This document shows, one piece after another, positions 10,198-19,318 of a stretch of 64,000 bases of DNA. Where the stretch lies: positions 2,294,001 to 2,358,000 of the forward strand of contig NZ_LT629797.1 of NCBI RefSeq assembly GCF_900106015.1. The letters run 5' to 3'. This stretch comes from Pseudomonas sihuiensis. GTDB lineage: Bacteria; Pseudomonadota; Gammaproteobacteria; Pseudomonadales; Pseudomonadaceae. Both the position numbers and the translations under genes were made by a program. The notes beneath the pieces are model-generated. The model did no database searches, had not been told where the DNA came from, and was given only the letters and a program-made list of their open reading frames with translations. Numbering within the stretch: position 1 is the stretch's first letter; every line of letters begins with the position of its first letter.

Positions 10198-10545
10198 ATG
10201 AGTTACGTCCTGTATGGCATCAAGGCCTGCGACACGATGAAAAAGGCCAGAACCTGGCTCGATGAACACCAGGTCGACTATGCCTTTCACGACTACAAGA
10301 GCGTCGGGATCGACCGTGCAAACCTGGAAAAGTGGTGCAACGAGCATGGCTGGCAGACCGTCCTGAACCGTGCCGGCACCACCTTCCGCAAGCTGGAAGA
10401 CGCGCAGAAAGCCGATCTCGACCAGGCCAAGGCCATCGAACTGATGCTGGCCCAGCCGTCGATGATCAAGCGCCCGGTACTCGACCTGGGCGACAAGACC
10501 CTGGTCGGCTTCAAGCCGGATAACTACCAAGCCGCGCTGGCCTGA
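10198..10545 (+). CDS. ArsC/Spx-family reductase-like protein (YffB type)
   Basis: A 115-residue thioredoxin-fold protein of the ArsC family. The start is MSYVLYGIKACDTMKKA, with one cysteine in the position of the active-site loop and no CxxC. KRPVLDLGDKTLVGF near the C-terminus matches the YffB branch, often found next to dapD or dapE. AGGAAGATCA precedes the ATG. The substrate is unknown; arsenate reduction is unlikely. Confidence 0.85.
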   Translation: MSYVLYGIKACDTMKKARTWLDEHQVDYAFHDYKSVGIDRANLEKWCNEHGWQTVLNRAGTTFRKLEDAQKADLDQAKAIELMLAQPSMIKRPVLDLGDKTLVGFKPDNYQAALA

Positions 10546-10583
10546 TCAACCTCACCCGATTTCGTTGCAAGGAACCCCATCTA

Positions 10584-11618
10584 ATGAGCACCTCCCTTTA
10601 CAGCATCGCCTTTGGTGTTGGCACCCAGAACCGCCAGGGCAACTGGCTGGAAGTCTTCTACGCCCTGCCGCTGCTCAATCCGGCCAGCGAGCTGGTAGCC
10701 AAGGCCGCCGAGAAGCTCGGCTACCAGGGCGGCAACCAGGCCATCGCCTTCACCACCACACAGGCCGCTGACCTGGCCGAAGCCCTGAAAGGCGTGGACG
10801 CCGCTCAAGCGGCGCTGCTGACCCGTCTGGCCGAAAGCCACAACCCGCTGGTCGCCACCTTCCTGGCTGAAGACGCCGCGCTGACCAGCACCCCGGAGGC
10901 CTACCTCAAGCTGCACCTGCTGTCGCATCGTCTGGTCAAGCCGCACGGCCTGAGCCTGGCCGGCATTTTCCCGCTGCTGCCCAACGTGGCCTGGACCAGT
11001 CAGGGCGCCGTCGACCTCGCTGAGCTGGCCGAACGCCAGCTGGAAGCACGCCTGAAGGGCAAGCTGCTGGAAGTGTTCTCGGTGGACAAGTTCCCGAAAA
11101 TGACCGACTACGTGGTGCCGGCCGGCGTGCGTATCGCCGACAGCGCCCGTGTGCGCCTGGGCGCCTATATCGGCGAAGGCACCACCGTGATGCACGAAGG
11201 CTTCGTCAACTTCAACGGCGGCACCGAAGGCCCAGGCATGATCGAAGGCCGCGTTTCCGCTGGCGTCTTCGTCGGCAAGGGCTCGGATCTCGGCGGCGGC
11301 TGCTCGACCATGGGCACCCTGTCCGGCGGCGGCAACATCATCATCAGCGTTGGTGAAGGCTGCCTGATCGGCGCCAACGCAGGCATCGGCATCCCGCTGG
11401 GCGACCGCAACACCGTCGAAGCCGGCCTGTACATCACCGCCGGCACCAAGGTGAACCTGCTCGACGAAGGCAACGCCCTGGTCAAGGTGGTCAAGGCGCG
11501 CGACCTGGCTGGCCAGCCGGACCTGCTGTTCCGTCGCAACTCGCTGACCGGCGCCGTGGAGTGCAAGACCCACAAGTCGGCCATCGAGCTGAACGAAGCC
11601 CTGCACGCCCACAACTGA
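10584..11618 (+). CDS. dapD: Tetrahydrodipicolinate N-succinyltransferase
   Basis: A 344-residue acyltransferase that succinylates tetrahydrodipicolinate in the lysine and peptidoglycan pathway. A left-handed beta-helix of hexapeptide repeats covers about residues 180-300 (PAGVRIADSARVRLGAYIG, GKGSDLGGGCSTMG, GEGCLIGANAGIGI). The length is that of the long Pseudomonas form with an added N-terminal domain. An AAGGAA site precedes the ATG. Its partner dapC lies upstream and dapE 4.5 kb downstream. Confidence 0.96.
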   Translation: MSTSLYSIAFGVGTQNRQGNWLEVFYALPLLNPASELVAKAAEKLGYQGGNQAIAFTTTQAADLAEALKGVDAAQAALLTRLAESHNPLVATFLAEDAALTSTPEAYLKLHLLSHRLVKPHGLSLAGIFPLLPNVAWTSQGAVDLAELAERQLEARLKGKLLEVFSVDKFPKMTDYVVPAGVRIADSARVRLGAYIGEGTTVMHEGFVNFNGGTEGPGMIEGRVSAGVFVGKGSDLGGGCSTMGTLSGGGNIIISVGEGCLIGANAGIGIPLGDRNTVEAGLYITAGTKVNLLDEGNALVKVVKARDLAGQPDLLFRRNSLTGAVECKTHKSAIELNEALHAHN

Positions 11619-11624
11619 TCCCAC

Positions 11625-11683
11625 GTAGGGTGCGCCGTGCGCACCGCTCAGCCATGCGACCTGGTGCGCATGGCGCACCCTAC
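11625..11683. repeat. Inverted intergenic repeat, GTAGGGTGCGCC family
   Basis: GTAGGGTGCGCCGTGCGCACC and the inverse GGTGCGCATGGCGCACCCTAC flank a short loop between dapD and csdA. The stem is nearly perfect, so it could also act as a terminator-like structure for dapD. Confidence 0.8.
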
Positions 11684-11697
11684 GGGATAGGCTCCTC

Positions 11698-12903
11698 ATG
11701 TCACTGATCTCCCCCTGGCGCGCCGCTTTCCCCGGCATTCTCGCCCTCGAAGCCGAAGGCCAGACCTATCTGGACAGCGCCGCCACCGCACAGAAACCGC
11801 AGGCGGTGCTGGACGCCCTGCTCGGCTACCTGGCCAGCGGCGTGGCCAATGTGCATCGTGCCCAGCACCTGCCAGGTGAACGTGCCACCCGCGCCTTCGA
11901 GGCGACACGTAGCAAGGCCGCGCAGTGGCTGAATGCAGTCAGCAGCGAGGAGATCATCTTTACCCGCGGCAGTACCGAATCACTCAACCTGCTGGCCTAC
12001 GGCCTGGAGCATCTGCTTCAGCCTGGTGAGCAAATCGTCATCAGCGCGCTGGAGCACCACGCCAATCTGCTGCCTTGGCAGCAACTGGCCAAGCGCCGCA
12101 ATCTCGAGCTGGTGGTATTGCAGCTGGATCACACCGGCAGCATCGATCTGCAGCAAGCGGCTCGGCTGATCGGCCCGCGCACCCGCCTGCTGGCAGTCTC
12201 GCAGCTGTCCAACGTGCTTGGCCGCTGGCAACCGCTTGCCGAGCTGCTGGCCCTGGCACGCGCGCAAGGCGCATTCAGCGTGGTCGACGGTGCCCAGGGT
12301 GCGGTGCATGGTCGCCACAATCTGCAGGCGCTGGGCTGTGATTTCTACGTGTGCTCGTCACATAAGCTCTACGGCGCGGATGGCGTCGGCCTGCTGTATG
12401 GCCGCCGCGAAGCGTTGGGCAAATTGCAGCACTGGCAATTCGGCGGTGAGATGGTGCTCGATGCCGACTACCAGAGCGCGCGCTTTCGCCCTGCTCCATT
12501 GGGTTTCGAGGCCGGCACACCAGCGGTTTCAGCGGTCATAGCCCTGGGCGCAGCACTGGACTGGCTAAACGGGCTGGATCACACCGCCGTGGCACATCAT
12601 GAAGCGGCCCTGCATGCCGAACTGCTGGCCGGCCTGCAAAGCCGCAACGGCGTGCGTCTGCTCGGCGAGCCGCAGTTGGCGCTGGCCAGTTTCTGCGTCG
12701 ACGGCGTACATAACGCCGACCTGGCTCACCTGCTCAGCGAACAGGGCATCGCCGTGCGCGCCGGGCATCACTGCGCCATGCCGCTGATGAAAAGCCTGGG
12801 TCTGAGTGGTGCGATTCGCGTCTCGCTCGCTCTGTACAACGACGGCGAGGACCTGCGGCGATTCTTCAGCGCACTGGATAATGCTCTGGAGCTGCTGCAA
12901 TGA
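11698..12903 (+). CDS. csdA: Cysteine desulfurase, CsdA/SufS group
   Basis: A 401-residue PLP enzyme that removes sulfur from L-cysteine as a persulfide. Motifs: YLDSAATAQKP at the N-terminus, TRGSTESLNLLAYG, SSHKLYGADGVGLLYG with the PLP lysine, and RAGHHCAMP with the catalytic cysteine near the C-terminus. It is followed by a SufE-like acceptor, and TcdA (CsdL) lies 2.2 kb on, which argues for CsdA rather than SufS. No other suf genes are present. Confidence 0.93.
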   Translation: MSLISPWRAAFPGILALEAEGQTYLDSAATAQKPQAVLDALLGYLASGVANVHRAQHLPGERATRAFEATRSKAAQWLNAVSSEEIIFTRGSTESLNLLAYGLEHLLQPGEQIVISALEHHANLLPWQQLAKRRNLELVVLQLDHTGSIDLQQAARLIGPRTRLLAVSQLSNVLGRWQPLAELLALARAQGAFSVVDGAQGAVHGRHNLQALGCDFYVCSSHKLYGADGVGLLYGRREALGKLQHWQFGGEMVLDADYQSARFRPAPLGFEAGTPAVSAVIALGAALDWLNGLDHTAVAHHEAALHAELLAGLQSRNGVRLLGEPQLALASFCVDGVHNADLAHLLSEQGIAVRAGHHCAMPLMKSLGLSGAIRVSLALYNDGEDLRRFFSALDNALELLQ

Positions 12904-12923
12904 AGATCGGCCAATGGTTCGTC

Positions 12924-13000
12924 GTAGGAGCGGCTTCAGCCGCGAATATTGGCACCCGGACCATCGCGGCTGAAACGGAATGCCGCCCAGCCGCTCCTAC
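12924..13000. repeat. Inverted intergenic repeat, GTAGGAGCGGC family
   Basis: GTAGGAGCGGCTTCAGCCGCG with the inverse arms CGCGGCTGAA and GCCGCTCCTAC between csdA and csdE. The same GTAGGAGC/GCTCCTAC ends recur at 18627, 35001, 38837, 39084 and 46107. Confidence 0.75.
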
Positions 13001-13021
13001 ATGCTACGGGAGTCTCTCGCC

Positions 13022-13429
13022 ATGAGCCTGTCAGTCGCCGCTCAGGAAGCACTGGAAGCCTTTGCCGCCTGCCCAGGCTGGGAACAGCGCGCGCGCCTGC
13101 TGATGCAATGGGGCGAACGTCTGGAGCCATTGAGCGAAACCGAGCGCGTCGACGAGCACCGCGTGCATGGCTGCGAGAGCCTGGTCTGGCTGATAGCCGA
13201 ACAACGCGGCGAGCACCTGCACTTTCGCGCCAGCAGCGACGCCCGCCTACTGCGTGGCTTGCTGGCCGTGCTGCTGGCGCGTGTCGAAGGTCTGCCTCGC
13301 GCCGAGCTGGCCAGTGTCGATCTGGTCGACTGGTTCATCCAGTTGGGGTTGCAGAGACAACTGTCGCCATCACGCAGCAACGGCCTCAATGCCGTGCTGC
13401 AGCGTATGCGCGAGCTGGCTGGGACCTGA
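13022..13429 (+). CDS. csdE: SufE-family sulfur acceptor (CsdE)
   Basis: A 135-residue SufE-fold protein that accepts the persulfide from the cysteine desulfurase encoded just upstream. The acceptor cysteine is Cys51 in VHGCESLVWL. The open frame begins 14 codons earlier, but ATG 13022 follows GGGAGT and gives the family N-terminus. CsdA-CsdE passes sulfur toward the tRNA-modifying CsdL/TcdA in E. coli; the same grouping is seen here. Confidence 0.92.
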   Translation: MSLSVAAQEALEAFAACPGWEQRARLLMQWGERLEPLSETERVDEHRVHGCESLVWLIAEQRGEHLHFRASSDARLLRGLLAVLLARVEGLPRAELASVDLVDWFIQLGLQRQLSPSRSNGLNAVLQRMRELAGT

Positions 13430-13435
13430 ACACCG

Positions 13436-13545
13436 TAGTGTGGGTTAGGCGCCTGCTGGCGGTGGTGGTGAAGCCCGCAAGACATGCTGCGCCGTAACCT
13501 ACCAATTGGTACAACGCAGGAACGGCGCCTGGTGGGTTACGCAGC
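13436..13545. repeat. Inverted repeat-rich intergenic segment
   Basis: GTGGGTTAGGCGCC near 13440 and GGCGCCTGGTGGGTTACGC near 13525 are related arms of a further Pseudomonas-type intergenic repeat. The rest of the 214-base gap between csdE and the YehS-like gene shows no gene. Confidence 0.5.
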
Positions 13546-13643
13546 GCACAACGATGGCGGTGTCTGATAGTGTGACGTTTGGCGCCGCTACCCCCCCTAC
13601 GAAGACCACGAACGCTCTTCACCATTGCGACAGGGTCACGTCA

Positions 13644-14114
13644 CTAGTCGCTCTTGCCCCGCTCGCGCAACGTCAGCCCCCGCAGAAAATTGCGCAGGAT
13701 CTGATCGCCGCACTCGCGAAAGTGCTTGTGACCCGGCGCGCGGAACAGGGCGCCAAGCTCGGCCTTGGTCATCGGCAGGTCGACCGCTTGCAGAAGCGCC
13801 TGGATATCGTCGTCGCGCAGCTCGAAGGCCACGCGCAGCTTCTTCAGGATCAGGTTGTTACTCAGGCGTTTTTCCACCGGCAGGCGCGGCCGGCTATCGT
13901 CCTTGCCACGCTTGTAAAACACCAGACCTTCGAGCACGTGCGCCAGCAGCACATCGCTGCAGGAACGATAACCGGGCTCGTCCTCACGCAGCAGACAGGC
14001 CGAGATCAGGCCCGGTTCGACGGGATAATCCGCCAACCGGCATAGTTCTTCCAGCTTGCCATCGCTGACATCCAGCAAATAGCGCAAGCTGCGCAGTACA
14101 TCGTTATTGAGCAT
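13644..14114 (-). CDS. DUF1456 (YehS-type) protein
   Basis: A 156-residue protein made of two related halves, each about 65 residues: MLNNDVLRSLRYLLDVSD and NNLILKKLRVAFELRDDD begin them. This is the DUF1456/YehS architecture. It looks cytoplasmic, with no signal or membrane segment. The function is unknown in the family. It is convergent with csdE and downstream of a periplasmic binding protein gene on the same strand. Confidence 0.85.
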   Translation of the reverse strand: MLNNDVLRSLRYLLDVSDGKLEELCRLADYPVEPGLISACLLREDEPGYRSCSDVLLAHVLEGLVFYKRGKDDSRPRLPVEKRLSNNLILKKLRVAFELRDDDIQALLQAVDLPMTKAELGALFRAPGHKHFRECGDQILRNFLRGLTLRERGKSD

Positions 14115-14153
14115 GCAGAAAACTCTTGGAGGAAGGAGGTAGACAGATGCGGT

Positions 14154-14996
14154 TCAGTCCCGCACGGCCTGGGCCGAGGTGCTGGGTTTCCAGTCATCGG
14201 CGTTACCGGAATTAAGCGCCTGCTGTAGACGCTGCAGGTCACCACGCTGGGCAAAGTCACGCAGCCTGGCATTGAACACGCGCAACAGCTTGACGCTCTC
14301 AGGATCACCCTTGCGAAACAGCAAGCGCAGCGGCTCGGTATTCAACTGCCGCGGATGATGCACGATTTTACCGCCATCTTCCGGAAACAAACGATTCAAC
14401 ATGGCATAGCCGACAGCGCGGTCCTGTGGATGAAGGTCGATACGACCCAACTCCAGAAGACGAAAACTGGTGTCCTCCTTGCCATTTTGCTCGACGCTCA
14501 GGCGGCCGGCCTGCAACGCCTCGTCGAACGCAGGGCCGTAGGAGTAACCCAGCGTCGTGCCGATGTGATACTTCAACAAGTCCTCGACCGTGGTCCAGTC
14601 GAACGCCTGATCGCGACGATGGAACAGAACGATCTCCCCGCGCACCAGCGGGTCGCTACAAATGCCGTAATTGAGCCGACTGGGACTGCAGCTATAGGGC
14701 ATGATCGCGTGCAACTGCCCCTGCTGCAGCATCAGTACGTTGCGGTCCCAGGGATGGAAGATGAATTCGACCTGGTAACCCGCTTCAGCGAACACTGCGC
14801 TGATCAGTCGCGCCAGAGCGCCACCATCACTGCGCTCCTGGTCGACATAGGGCGCCCAGTCGCCGGTGCCGATACGCAGCTTCTGTGGCTCGGCCTGAAC
14901 GGGCCCAAGGGCTACCAGCAAAACAGGTAGCGTCAGGGAGGCGAGCATCCGTGCCCAGCGTCTTCTCAGCGAGACGCAAAAAAACAGGTACGACAC
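14154..14996 (-). CDS. Periplasmic solute-binding protein-like (SBP family 3)
   Basis: A 280-residue protein with an N-terminal signal peptide ending near VQA-EPQK (residue 35). The fold is that of amino-acid type solute-binding proteins: RIGTGDWAPYVDQE, GALARLISAVFAEAGYQVEF, and DLLKYHIGTTLGYSYG. No permease or ATPase is adjacent, so it may be an orphan binding protein or sensor rather than part of a transporter. The ligand cannot be read from sequence. Confidence 0.8.
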   Translation of the reverse strand: MSYLFFCVSLRRRWARMLASLTLPVLLVALGPVQAEPQKLRIGTGDWAPYVDQERSDGGALARLISAVFAEAGYQVEFIFHPWDRNVLMLQQGQLHAIMPYSCSPSRLNYGICSDPLVRGEIVLFHRRDQAFDWTTVEDLLKYHIGTTLGYSYGPAFDEALQAGRLSVEQNGKEDTSFRLLELGRIDLHPQDRAVGYAMLNRLFPEDGGKIVHHPRQLNTEPLRLLFRKGDPESVKLLRVFNARLRDFAQRGDLQRLQQALNSGNADDWKPSTSAQAVRD

Positions 14997-15096
14997 AAAT
15001 CACCTCTGATACGGATCATGTTCGACGTCTCCCTGTCGGCTACTGCAACCTCTCCCTTCGCCCAGCATAGTCAAACGCACCGCGCACGGGCGTTTC

Positions 15097-15909
15097 TCAG
15101 GTTTTCGATTGGCGCTCTGCCGGACGACGGGCGCCAGCCACCAGTTTGTCTACCAGCTTGGCCGCAGCGGCCATGCCGAAGCTGGCGGTGACCATCATCA
15201 CCGCGCCGAAACCGCCCGCGCAGTCGAGCTTCACCCCTTCACCGACGAAGCCCTTGGCCTGACAGACCGTGCCATCCGGCTTGGGATAACGCAGCTGCTC
15301 GGTGGAGAACACGCAAGGGACGCTGTAGGTGCGACCCGGCGTACGCGAGAAGCCATAATCGCGGCGCAACAGGCTACGCACCTTGGCCGCCAGCGGGTCG
15401 TTGAAGGTCTTGTTCAGGTCGGTGACCTGAATCTGCGTAGGATCGACCTGCCCGCCCGCGCCGCCGGTGGTGACGATCTGGATCTTGCGCCGCTTGCACC
15501 AGGCGATCAGCGCCGCCTTGGCCGGCACGCTGTCGATGCAGTCGATCACCCCATCGAGCTGCTCGGTGATGTACTCGGCCATGGTTTCGCGGGTGACGAA
15601 ATCCGCCACGGCGTGCACCACGCATGCCGGGTTGATGGCACGGATGCGCGCGGCCATCTCGTCGACCTTGGCCTTGCCCACCGCGCCTTCGATGGCGTGC
15701 ACCTGGCGATTGGTGTTGGTGATGCAGACGTCGTCCAGGTCGAACAGGGAAATCTCGCCGACACCCGAGCGCGCCAGCGCCTCGGCCGCCCAGGAACCGA
15801 CGCCGCCGATGCCGACTACCGCCACGTGCGCCGCTGCCAGTCGTTGATAGCCCTCCTGGCCGTAAAGCCGGGCTATGCCGCCGAATCGCTGATCGTCAGT
15901 ACCCATCAC
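15097..15909 (-). CDS. tcdA: tRNA threonylcarbamoyladenosine dehydratase
   Basis: A 270-residue E1-like enzyme (CsdL) that cyclises t6A37 in tRNA to ct6A using ATP. It shows the adenylate-binding GIGGVGSWAAEALARSG, FDLDDVCITNTNRQ, and the IDCIDSVPAKAALI crossover segment, with a C-terminal membrane-prone helix. Proximity to csdA-csdE matches the functional link known in E. coli. An internal ATG one codon in is also possible. Confidence 0.93.
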   Translation of the reverse strand: MMGTDDQRFGGIARLYGQEGYQRLAAAHVAVVGIGGVGSWAAEALARSGVGEISLFDLDDVCITNTNRQVHAIEGAVGKAKVDEMAARIRAINPACVVHAVADFVTRETMAEYITEQLDGVIDCIDSVPAKAALIAWCKRRKIQIVTTGGAGGQVDPTQIQVTDLNKTFNDPLAAKVRSLLRRDYGFSRTPGRTYSVPCVFSTEQLRYPKPDGTVCQAKGFVGEGVKLDCAGGFGAVMMVTASFGMAAAAKLVDKLVAGARRPAERQSKT

Positions 15910-16105
15910 ACCCCCTGCAGGAAGGCGCGCATTATAGAGATAGCACCCTGCCCACCCAAGCCTGTCGAACAGGTCAGCCGTCGGCCCGTCGTATCGAGCT
16001 GCATTTACCGCGAATGCGCCGTGCGACGCGCCTTATGACCTGATCGCCAACGACTTTTGCTTTAAGATGGCCAGCCTTCACGCTAGCCGCCGTACCGGAG
16101 CCGCA

Positions 16106-17248
16106 ATGACCGCCACCCTCACCCCGACCCTGGAACTCGCCTTCGACCTGATCCGCCGCCCGTCCGTGACCCCGGTCGACGAAGGTTGCCAGGAGCTGAT
16201 GATGCGCCGCCTGGCCGCCTGCGGCTTCGAGGTGGAGCGCATGCGCATCGAAGAGGTGGAGAATTTCTGGGCCAAGCGCGGTGGCGACGGCCCGGTGCTG
16301 TGTTTCGCCGGCCACACCGATGTGGTGCCCACTGGCCCGCTGGACGCCTGGCAGTACCAGCCGTTCGACGTGCGCGTCGATGAAGACGGCATGCTCTGCG
16401 GCCGTGGCGCAGCGGATATGAAAGGCAGCCTGGCGAGCATGATCATCGCGGTGGAGCGCTTCGTCGCCGACTACCCGAACCACAAGGGCGCCATCACCTT
16501 CCTGATCACCAGCGACGAGGAAGGCCCGGCTCAGCATGGCACCAAGGCGGTGGTCGAGCGCCTGCGCGAGCGTAACGAGCGCCTGGACTGGTGCATCGTC
16601 GGCGAGCCGTCGAGCACCACCCTGCTCGGTGACGTGGTGAAGAACGGCCGTCGTGGCTCCCTCGGTTGCACACTCACCGTGTACGGCAAGCAAGGCCACG
16701 TGGCCTACCCGCACCTGGCGAAGAACCCGATTCACCTGGCCGCCCCGGCGCTGGCCGAACTGGCCGCCGAGCACTGGGATCACGGCAACGACTACTTCCC
16801 GCCGACCAGCTTCCAGGTGTCCAATCTCAACTCCGGCACTGGCGCCACCAACGTCATCCCCGGCGAGCTGAAAGCGGTGTTCAACTTCCGCTTCTCCACC
16901 GAATCCACCGTCGAGGAGCTGCAGCAGCGCGTCACCACCATTCTCGACAAGCACGGCCTGGACTACCACCTGGAGTGGGCGCTGTCCGGTCTGCCATTCC
17001 TTACCCAGCCGGGCGACCTGCTCGACGCAGTGGCCGCCAGCATCAAGAACGTCACCGGTCGTGACACCACGCCGTCCACCAGCGGCGGCACCTCCGACGG
17101 TCGCTTTATCGCCACCCTGGGCACTCAGGTGGTCGAGCTCGGCCCGGTCAACGCCACCATCCACCAGATCAACGAGCGCGTACTGGCCAGCGATCTGGAC
17201 CTGCTTACCGAAGTCTATTACCGAACCCTGGTGAAACTGCTCGCATGA
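16106..17248 (+). CDS. dapE: Succinyl-diaminopimelate desuccinylase
   Basis: A 380-residue dizinc M20-family amidohydrolase that releases LL-diaminopimelate. Metal and catalytic motifs: [24 protein letters not shown] and ITSDEEGPA; the dimerisation domain lies between about residues 180 and 290. The frame opens 13 codons earlier, but ATG 16106 after CGGAGCC fits the family start. It completes the dapC-dapD-dapE set of this region. Confidence 0.96.
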   Translation: MTATLTPTLELAFDLIRRPSVTPVDEGCQELMMRRLAACGFEVERMRIEEVENFWAKRGGDGPVLCFAGHTDVVPTGPLDAWQYQPFDVRVDEDGMLCGRGAADMKGSLASMIIAVERFVADYPNHKGAITFLITSDEEGPAQHGTKAVVERLRERNERLDWCIVGEPSSTTLLGDVVKNGRRGSLGCTLTVYGKQGHVAYPHLAKNPIHLAAPALAELAAEHWDHGNDYFPPTSFQVSNLNSGTGATNVIPGELKAVFNFRFSTESTVEELQQRVTTILDKHGLDYHLEWALSGLPFLTQPGDLLDAVAASIKNVTGRDTTPSTSGGTSDGRFIATLGTQVVELGPVNATIHQINERVLASDLDLLTEVYYRTLVKLLA

Positions 17249-17394
17249 AAATCCATGAATATGCCTGCTGCGCACACCGATAGCTGCGTTGGGCGGTACT
17301 CGCTCCTCGCCTATCTATTCGATATGTCTCGTCGCTGTGTTCCGTCCGCCTTGCTCTCGGCGCGCTCGCGACGGCCTATTCACGGATTTTACGC

Positions 17395-18219
17395 ATGCTG
17401 ATCTGTCCCATCTGCCAAGCGCCGCTGATGCCCAGCGGCAACGGCCTGGCCTGCGAAAACCGGCACAGCTTCGACCGCGCGCGCCAGGGGTACTTCAACC
17501 TGCTGCCGGTGCAACACAAGAACAGCCGCGACCCCGGCGACAACGCCGCCATGGTCGAGGCGCGCCGGCGTTTTCTCGAAGGCGGCCACTACGCATCGCT
17601 GGCCGCACGCCTGGCCGCACTGGCTGCCGAGTACAAGCCGGCGCGCTGGCTGGATATCGGTTGTGGCGAGGGTTACTACACCGAACAGATCGCCCGTGGC
17701 CTGCCCGCCGCCGACGGTTATGCCCTGGACATCTCCCGCGAGGCGGTGAAGCGCGCGTGCAAACGTGCTGCGCAGCTGAGCTGGCTGGTGGCGAGCATGG
17801 CCCGTGTGCCATTGGCCGATGCCAGTTGCGACCTACTGGCCAGCGTCTTCAGCCCGCTGGACTGGGCCGAGGCCAAGCGTCTGCTCGCACCCGGCGGCGG
17901 CTTGCTGCGCATGGGCCCGACCCGCGTGCACCTGATGGAACTGCGGCAGAAGCTGTACGACGAAGTACGCGACTACGACGACGAGAAGCACCTGGCGCTG
18001 ATTCCGCCCGGCATGCACCTGGCCCACAGCGAAACCCTCGAATTCCCGCTGCACCTGGCCGATGCTCAGGCTCGCGCCGACCTGCTGGCCATGACCCCGC
18101 ACGGCTGGCGCGCCAGTGCCGAGCGCCGCGAAGCGGTAATTGCCGAGCCCTTCGATGTCACCGTTTCAATCCGCTACGATTGGATCGTCAAAACCCAGAG
18201 CCCACGCTCTCAGGACTGA
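17395..18219 (+). CDS. rlmA: 23S rRNA (guanine-N1) methyltransferase RlmA
   Basis: A 274-residue SAM-dependent methyltransferase acting on G745 of 23S rRNA. The N-terminal zinc site is visible as Cys4, Cys7, Cys20 and His24. The SAM motif WLDIGCGEGYYTE and the FSPLDWAEAKRLL segment follow. The 146-base gap after dapE has no clear feature. A small conserved gene follows after five bases. Confidence 0.92.
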   Translation: MLICPICQAPLMPSGNGLACENRHSFDRARQGYFNLLPVQHKNSRDPGDNAAMVEARRRFLEGGHYASLAARLAALAAEYKPARWLDIGCGEGYYTEQIARGLPAADGYALDISREAVKRACKRAAQLSWLVASMARVPLADASCDLLASVFSPLDWAEAKRLLAPGGGLLRMGPTRVHLMELRQKLYDEVRDYDDEKHLALIPPGMHLAHSETLEFPLHLADAQARADLLAMTPHGWRASAERREAVIAEPFDVTVSIRYDWIVKTQSPRSQD

Positions 18220-18224
18220 AAGCC

Positions 18225-18599
18225 ATGCGCCAACCCGATATCGAGATCTACCTGAAAGACGCCGAACGCGATGCCGTGGCGCAATGGCTGGGCGAAGCTC
18301 TCGGCCCATGCAGCGACTGGCAGCAAAAGGGCCAGACCTTCAAATGCAAGGCCGGTGACGTGCCGGTGACCTGGCTGCCGAAAGCCGTGGGCAAATGGCA
18401 CAGCCTGTACCTGGAAAGCGATGCCACCCCCTGGGACGACGACCTGGCCTGTGCCCGCGCCGCCCATGCCGCACTCGGCGTGCAGGTGCGCTGCGCGCCC
18501 GGCACCTGGGTGGAAGACGAGAGCGATGAAGAAGCCGATCGCTGGATCAAGGTCGATGCCGATGGCGAAACCGAGATCGTTTGGCGTACAGATCAATAG
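18225..18599 (+). CDS. Conserved small acidic protein, function unknown
   Basis: A 124-residue soluble, acidic protein. It starts MRQPDIEIYLKDAERDAV and ends DADGETEIVWRTDQ. No catalytic motif is visible; two tryptophan-rich stretches (LPKAVGKWHSLYLES and RWIKVDADGE) suggest a compact globular domain. It begins five bases after rlmA, so it is probably co-transcribed. A larger open frame in the same phase runs back through rlmA and is not real. Confidence 0.75.
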   Translation: MRQPDIEIYLKDAERDAVAQWLGEALGPCSDWQQKGQTFKCKAGDVPVTWLPKAVGKWHSLYLESDATPWDDDLACARAAHAALGVQVRCAPGTWVEDESDEEADRWIKVDADGETEIVWRTDQ

Positions 18600-18626
18600 C
18601 GGCCGCTTGGCGCAAGCGCCAAATCT

Positions 18627-18689
18627 GTAGGAGCGGCGCCCCGCCGCGAATCAGGACGACAAAGCTTCGCCCCGGGGCGGGGCTCCTAC
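18627..18689. repeat. Inverted intergenic repeat, GTAGGAGCGGC family
   Basis: GTAGGAGCGGCGCCCCGCCGCGAA and an inverse arm GCCCCGGGGCGGGGCTCCTAC. It opens the 509-base non-coding stretch between the small acidic protein gene and the cold-shock gene. Confidence 0.75.
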
Positions 18690-18720
18690 GCAAAGCTGCG
18701 TGGGGTCATTATCTTCGCCC

Positions 18721-18775
18721 GTAGCCCGGATGAAATCCGGGGATCAGCGCATTTCCCGGATTTCATCCGGGCTAC
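18721..18775. repeat. REP pair, GTAGCCCGGATGAAATCCGGG family
   Basis: Two near-perfect inverted arms with a 13-base spacer. It is another copy of the window's commonest REPIN-like element. Confidence 0.8.
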
Positions 18776-18805
18776 AGTGTTCTTCACCTTCGCGGCCCGA
18801 ACAGA

Positions 18806-19053
18806 CCACAAAGAACAAGCCCGGTCATCGACGGGAACGCTGTTCACTTAAGCGACGGTCGGACGCGTTCAGTCCCCTCGCCCCTCTGAGGAGAGGGTTA
18901 GGGCGGGCAGCGCTCGCAGAGGTTGGAGCCAGCAGGCAGTTTCGCGATGTTCTCGGCCCTCTCCCCCAGTCCCTCTCCCATTTATGGGAGAGGGGCGTTC
19001 CGAGCAACCCGCCACGTCTTTCGGCGGGTTTCACCCGCCCTACGAAATAAAAC
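18806..19053. repeat. Repeat-rich segment next to the csp terminator
   Basis: CCACAAAGAACAAGCCCGGTC...ACGGGA (18806-18836) is a degenerate copy of the csp terminator sequence at 19054-19085. Between the two lie inverted arms of CCTCTC/GAGAGG type (CCCCTCTGAGGAGAGGG near 18880, CTCTCCCATTTATGGGAGAG near 18975) and a GGCGGGTTTCACCCGCC palindrome near 19022. No gene is seen. Confidence 0.55.
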
Positions 19054-19060
19054 GCCACAA

Positions 19061-19093
19061 ACAACAAGGCCCGTCATCGACGGGCCTTGTTGT
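19061..19093 (-). terminator. Rho-independent terminator of the cold-shock gene
   Basis: A perfect 14-bp stem (ACAACAAGGCCCGT with ACGGGCCTTGTTGT) and a 5-base loop lie 15 bases after the csp stop codon on the minus strand. Confidence 0.85.
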
Positions 19094-19108
19094 ATTTCGA
19101 GCTGGAGC

Positions 19109-19318
19109 TCAGACCGCGGAGACGTCTTCCGCCTGCAGGCCTTTCTGGCCCTGGGTCACACCGAACTCGACCTTCTGGCCTTCGACCAGGGTGCGGTGGC
19201 CGTCGCCACGAATGGCGCGGTAGTGAACGAATACGTCCGGGCCGCTTTCGCGCTGAATAAACCCGTAACCCTTGGAATCATTGAACCATTTGACGGTTCC
19301 CGTCTCACGATCTGCCAT
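19109..19318 (-). CDS. Cold-shock domain protein (CspA family)
   Basis: A 69-residue single-stranded nucleic acid binding protein, [23 protein letters not shown]1 (KGYGFIQ) and RNP2 (VFVHY) are intact. The open frame runs 60 codons further upstream, but ATG 19318 follows GGAGAGG and gives the family size. It sits alone with its own strong terminator. Whether it is cold-inducible or constitutive cannot be judged. Confidence 0.95.
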   Translation of the reverse strand: MADRETGTVKWFNDSKGYGFIQRESGPDVFVHYRAIRGDGHRTLVEGQKVEFGVTQGQKGLQAEDVSAV

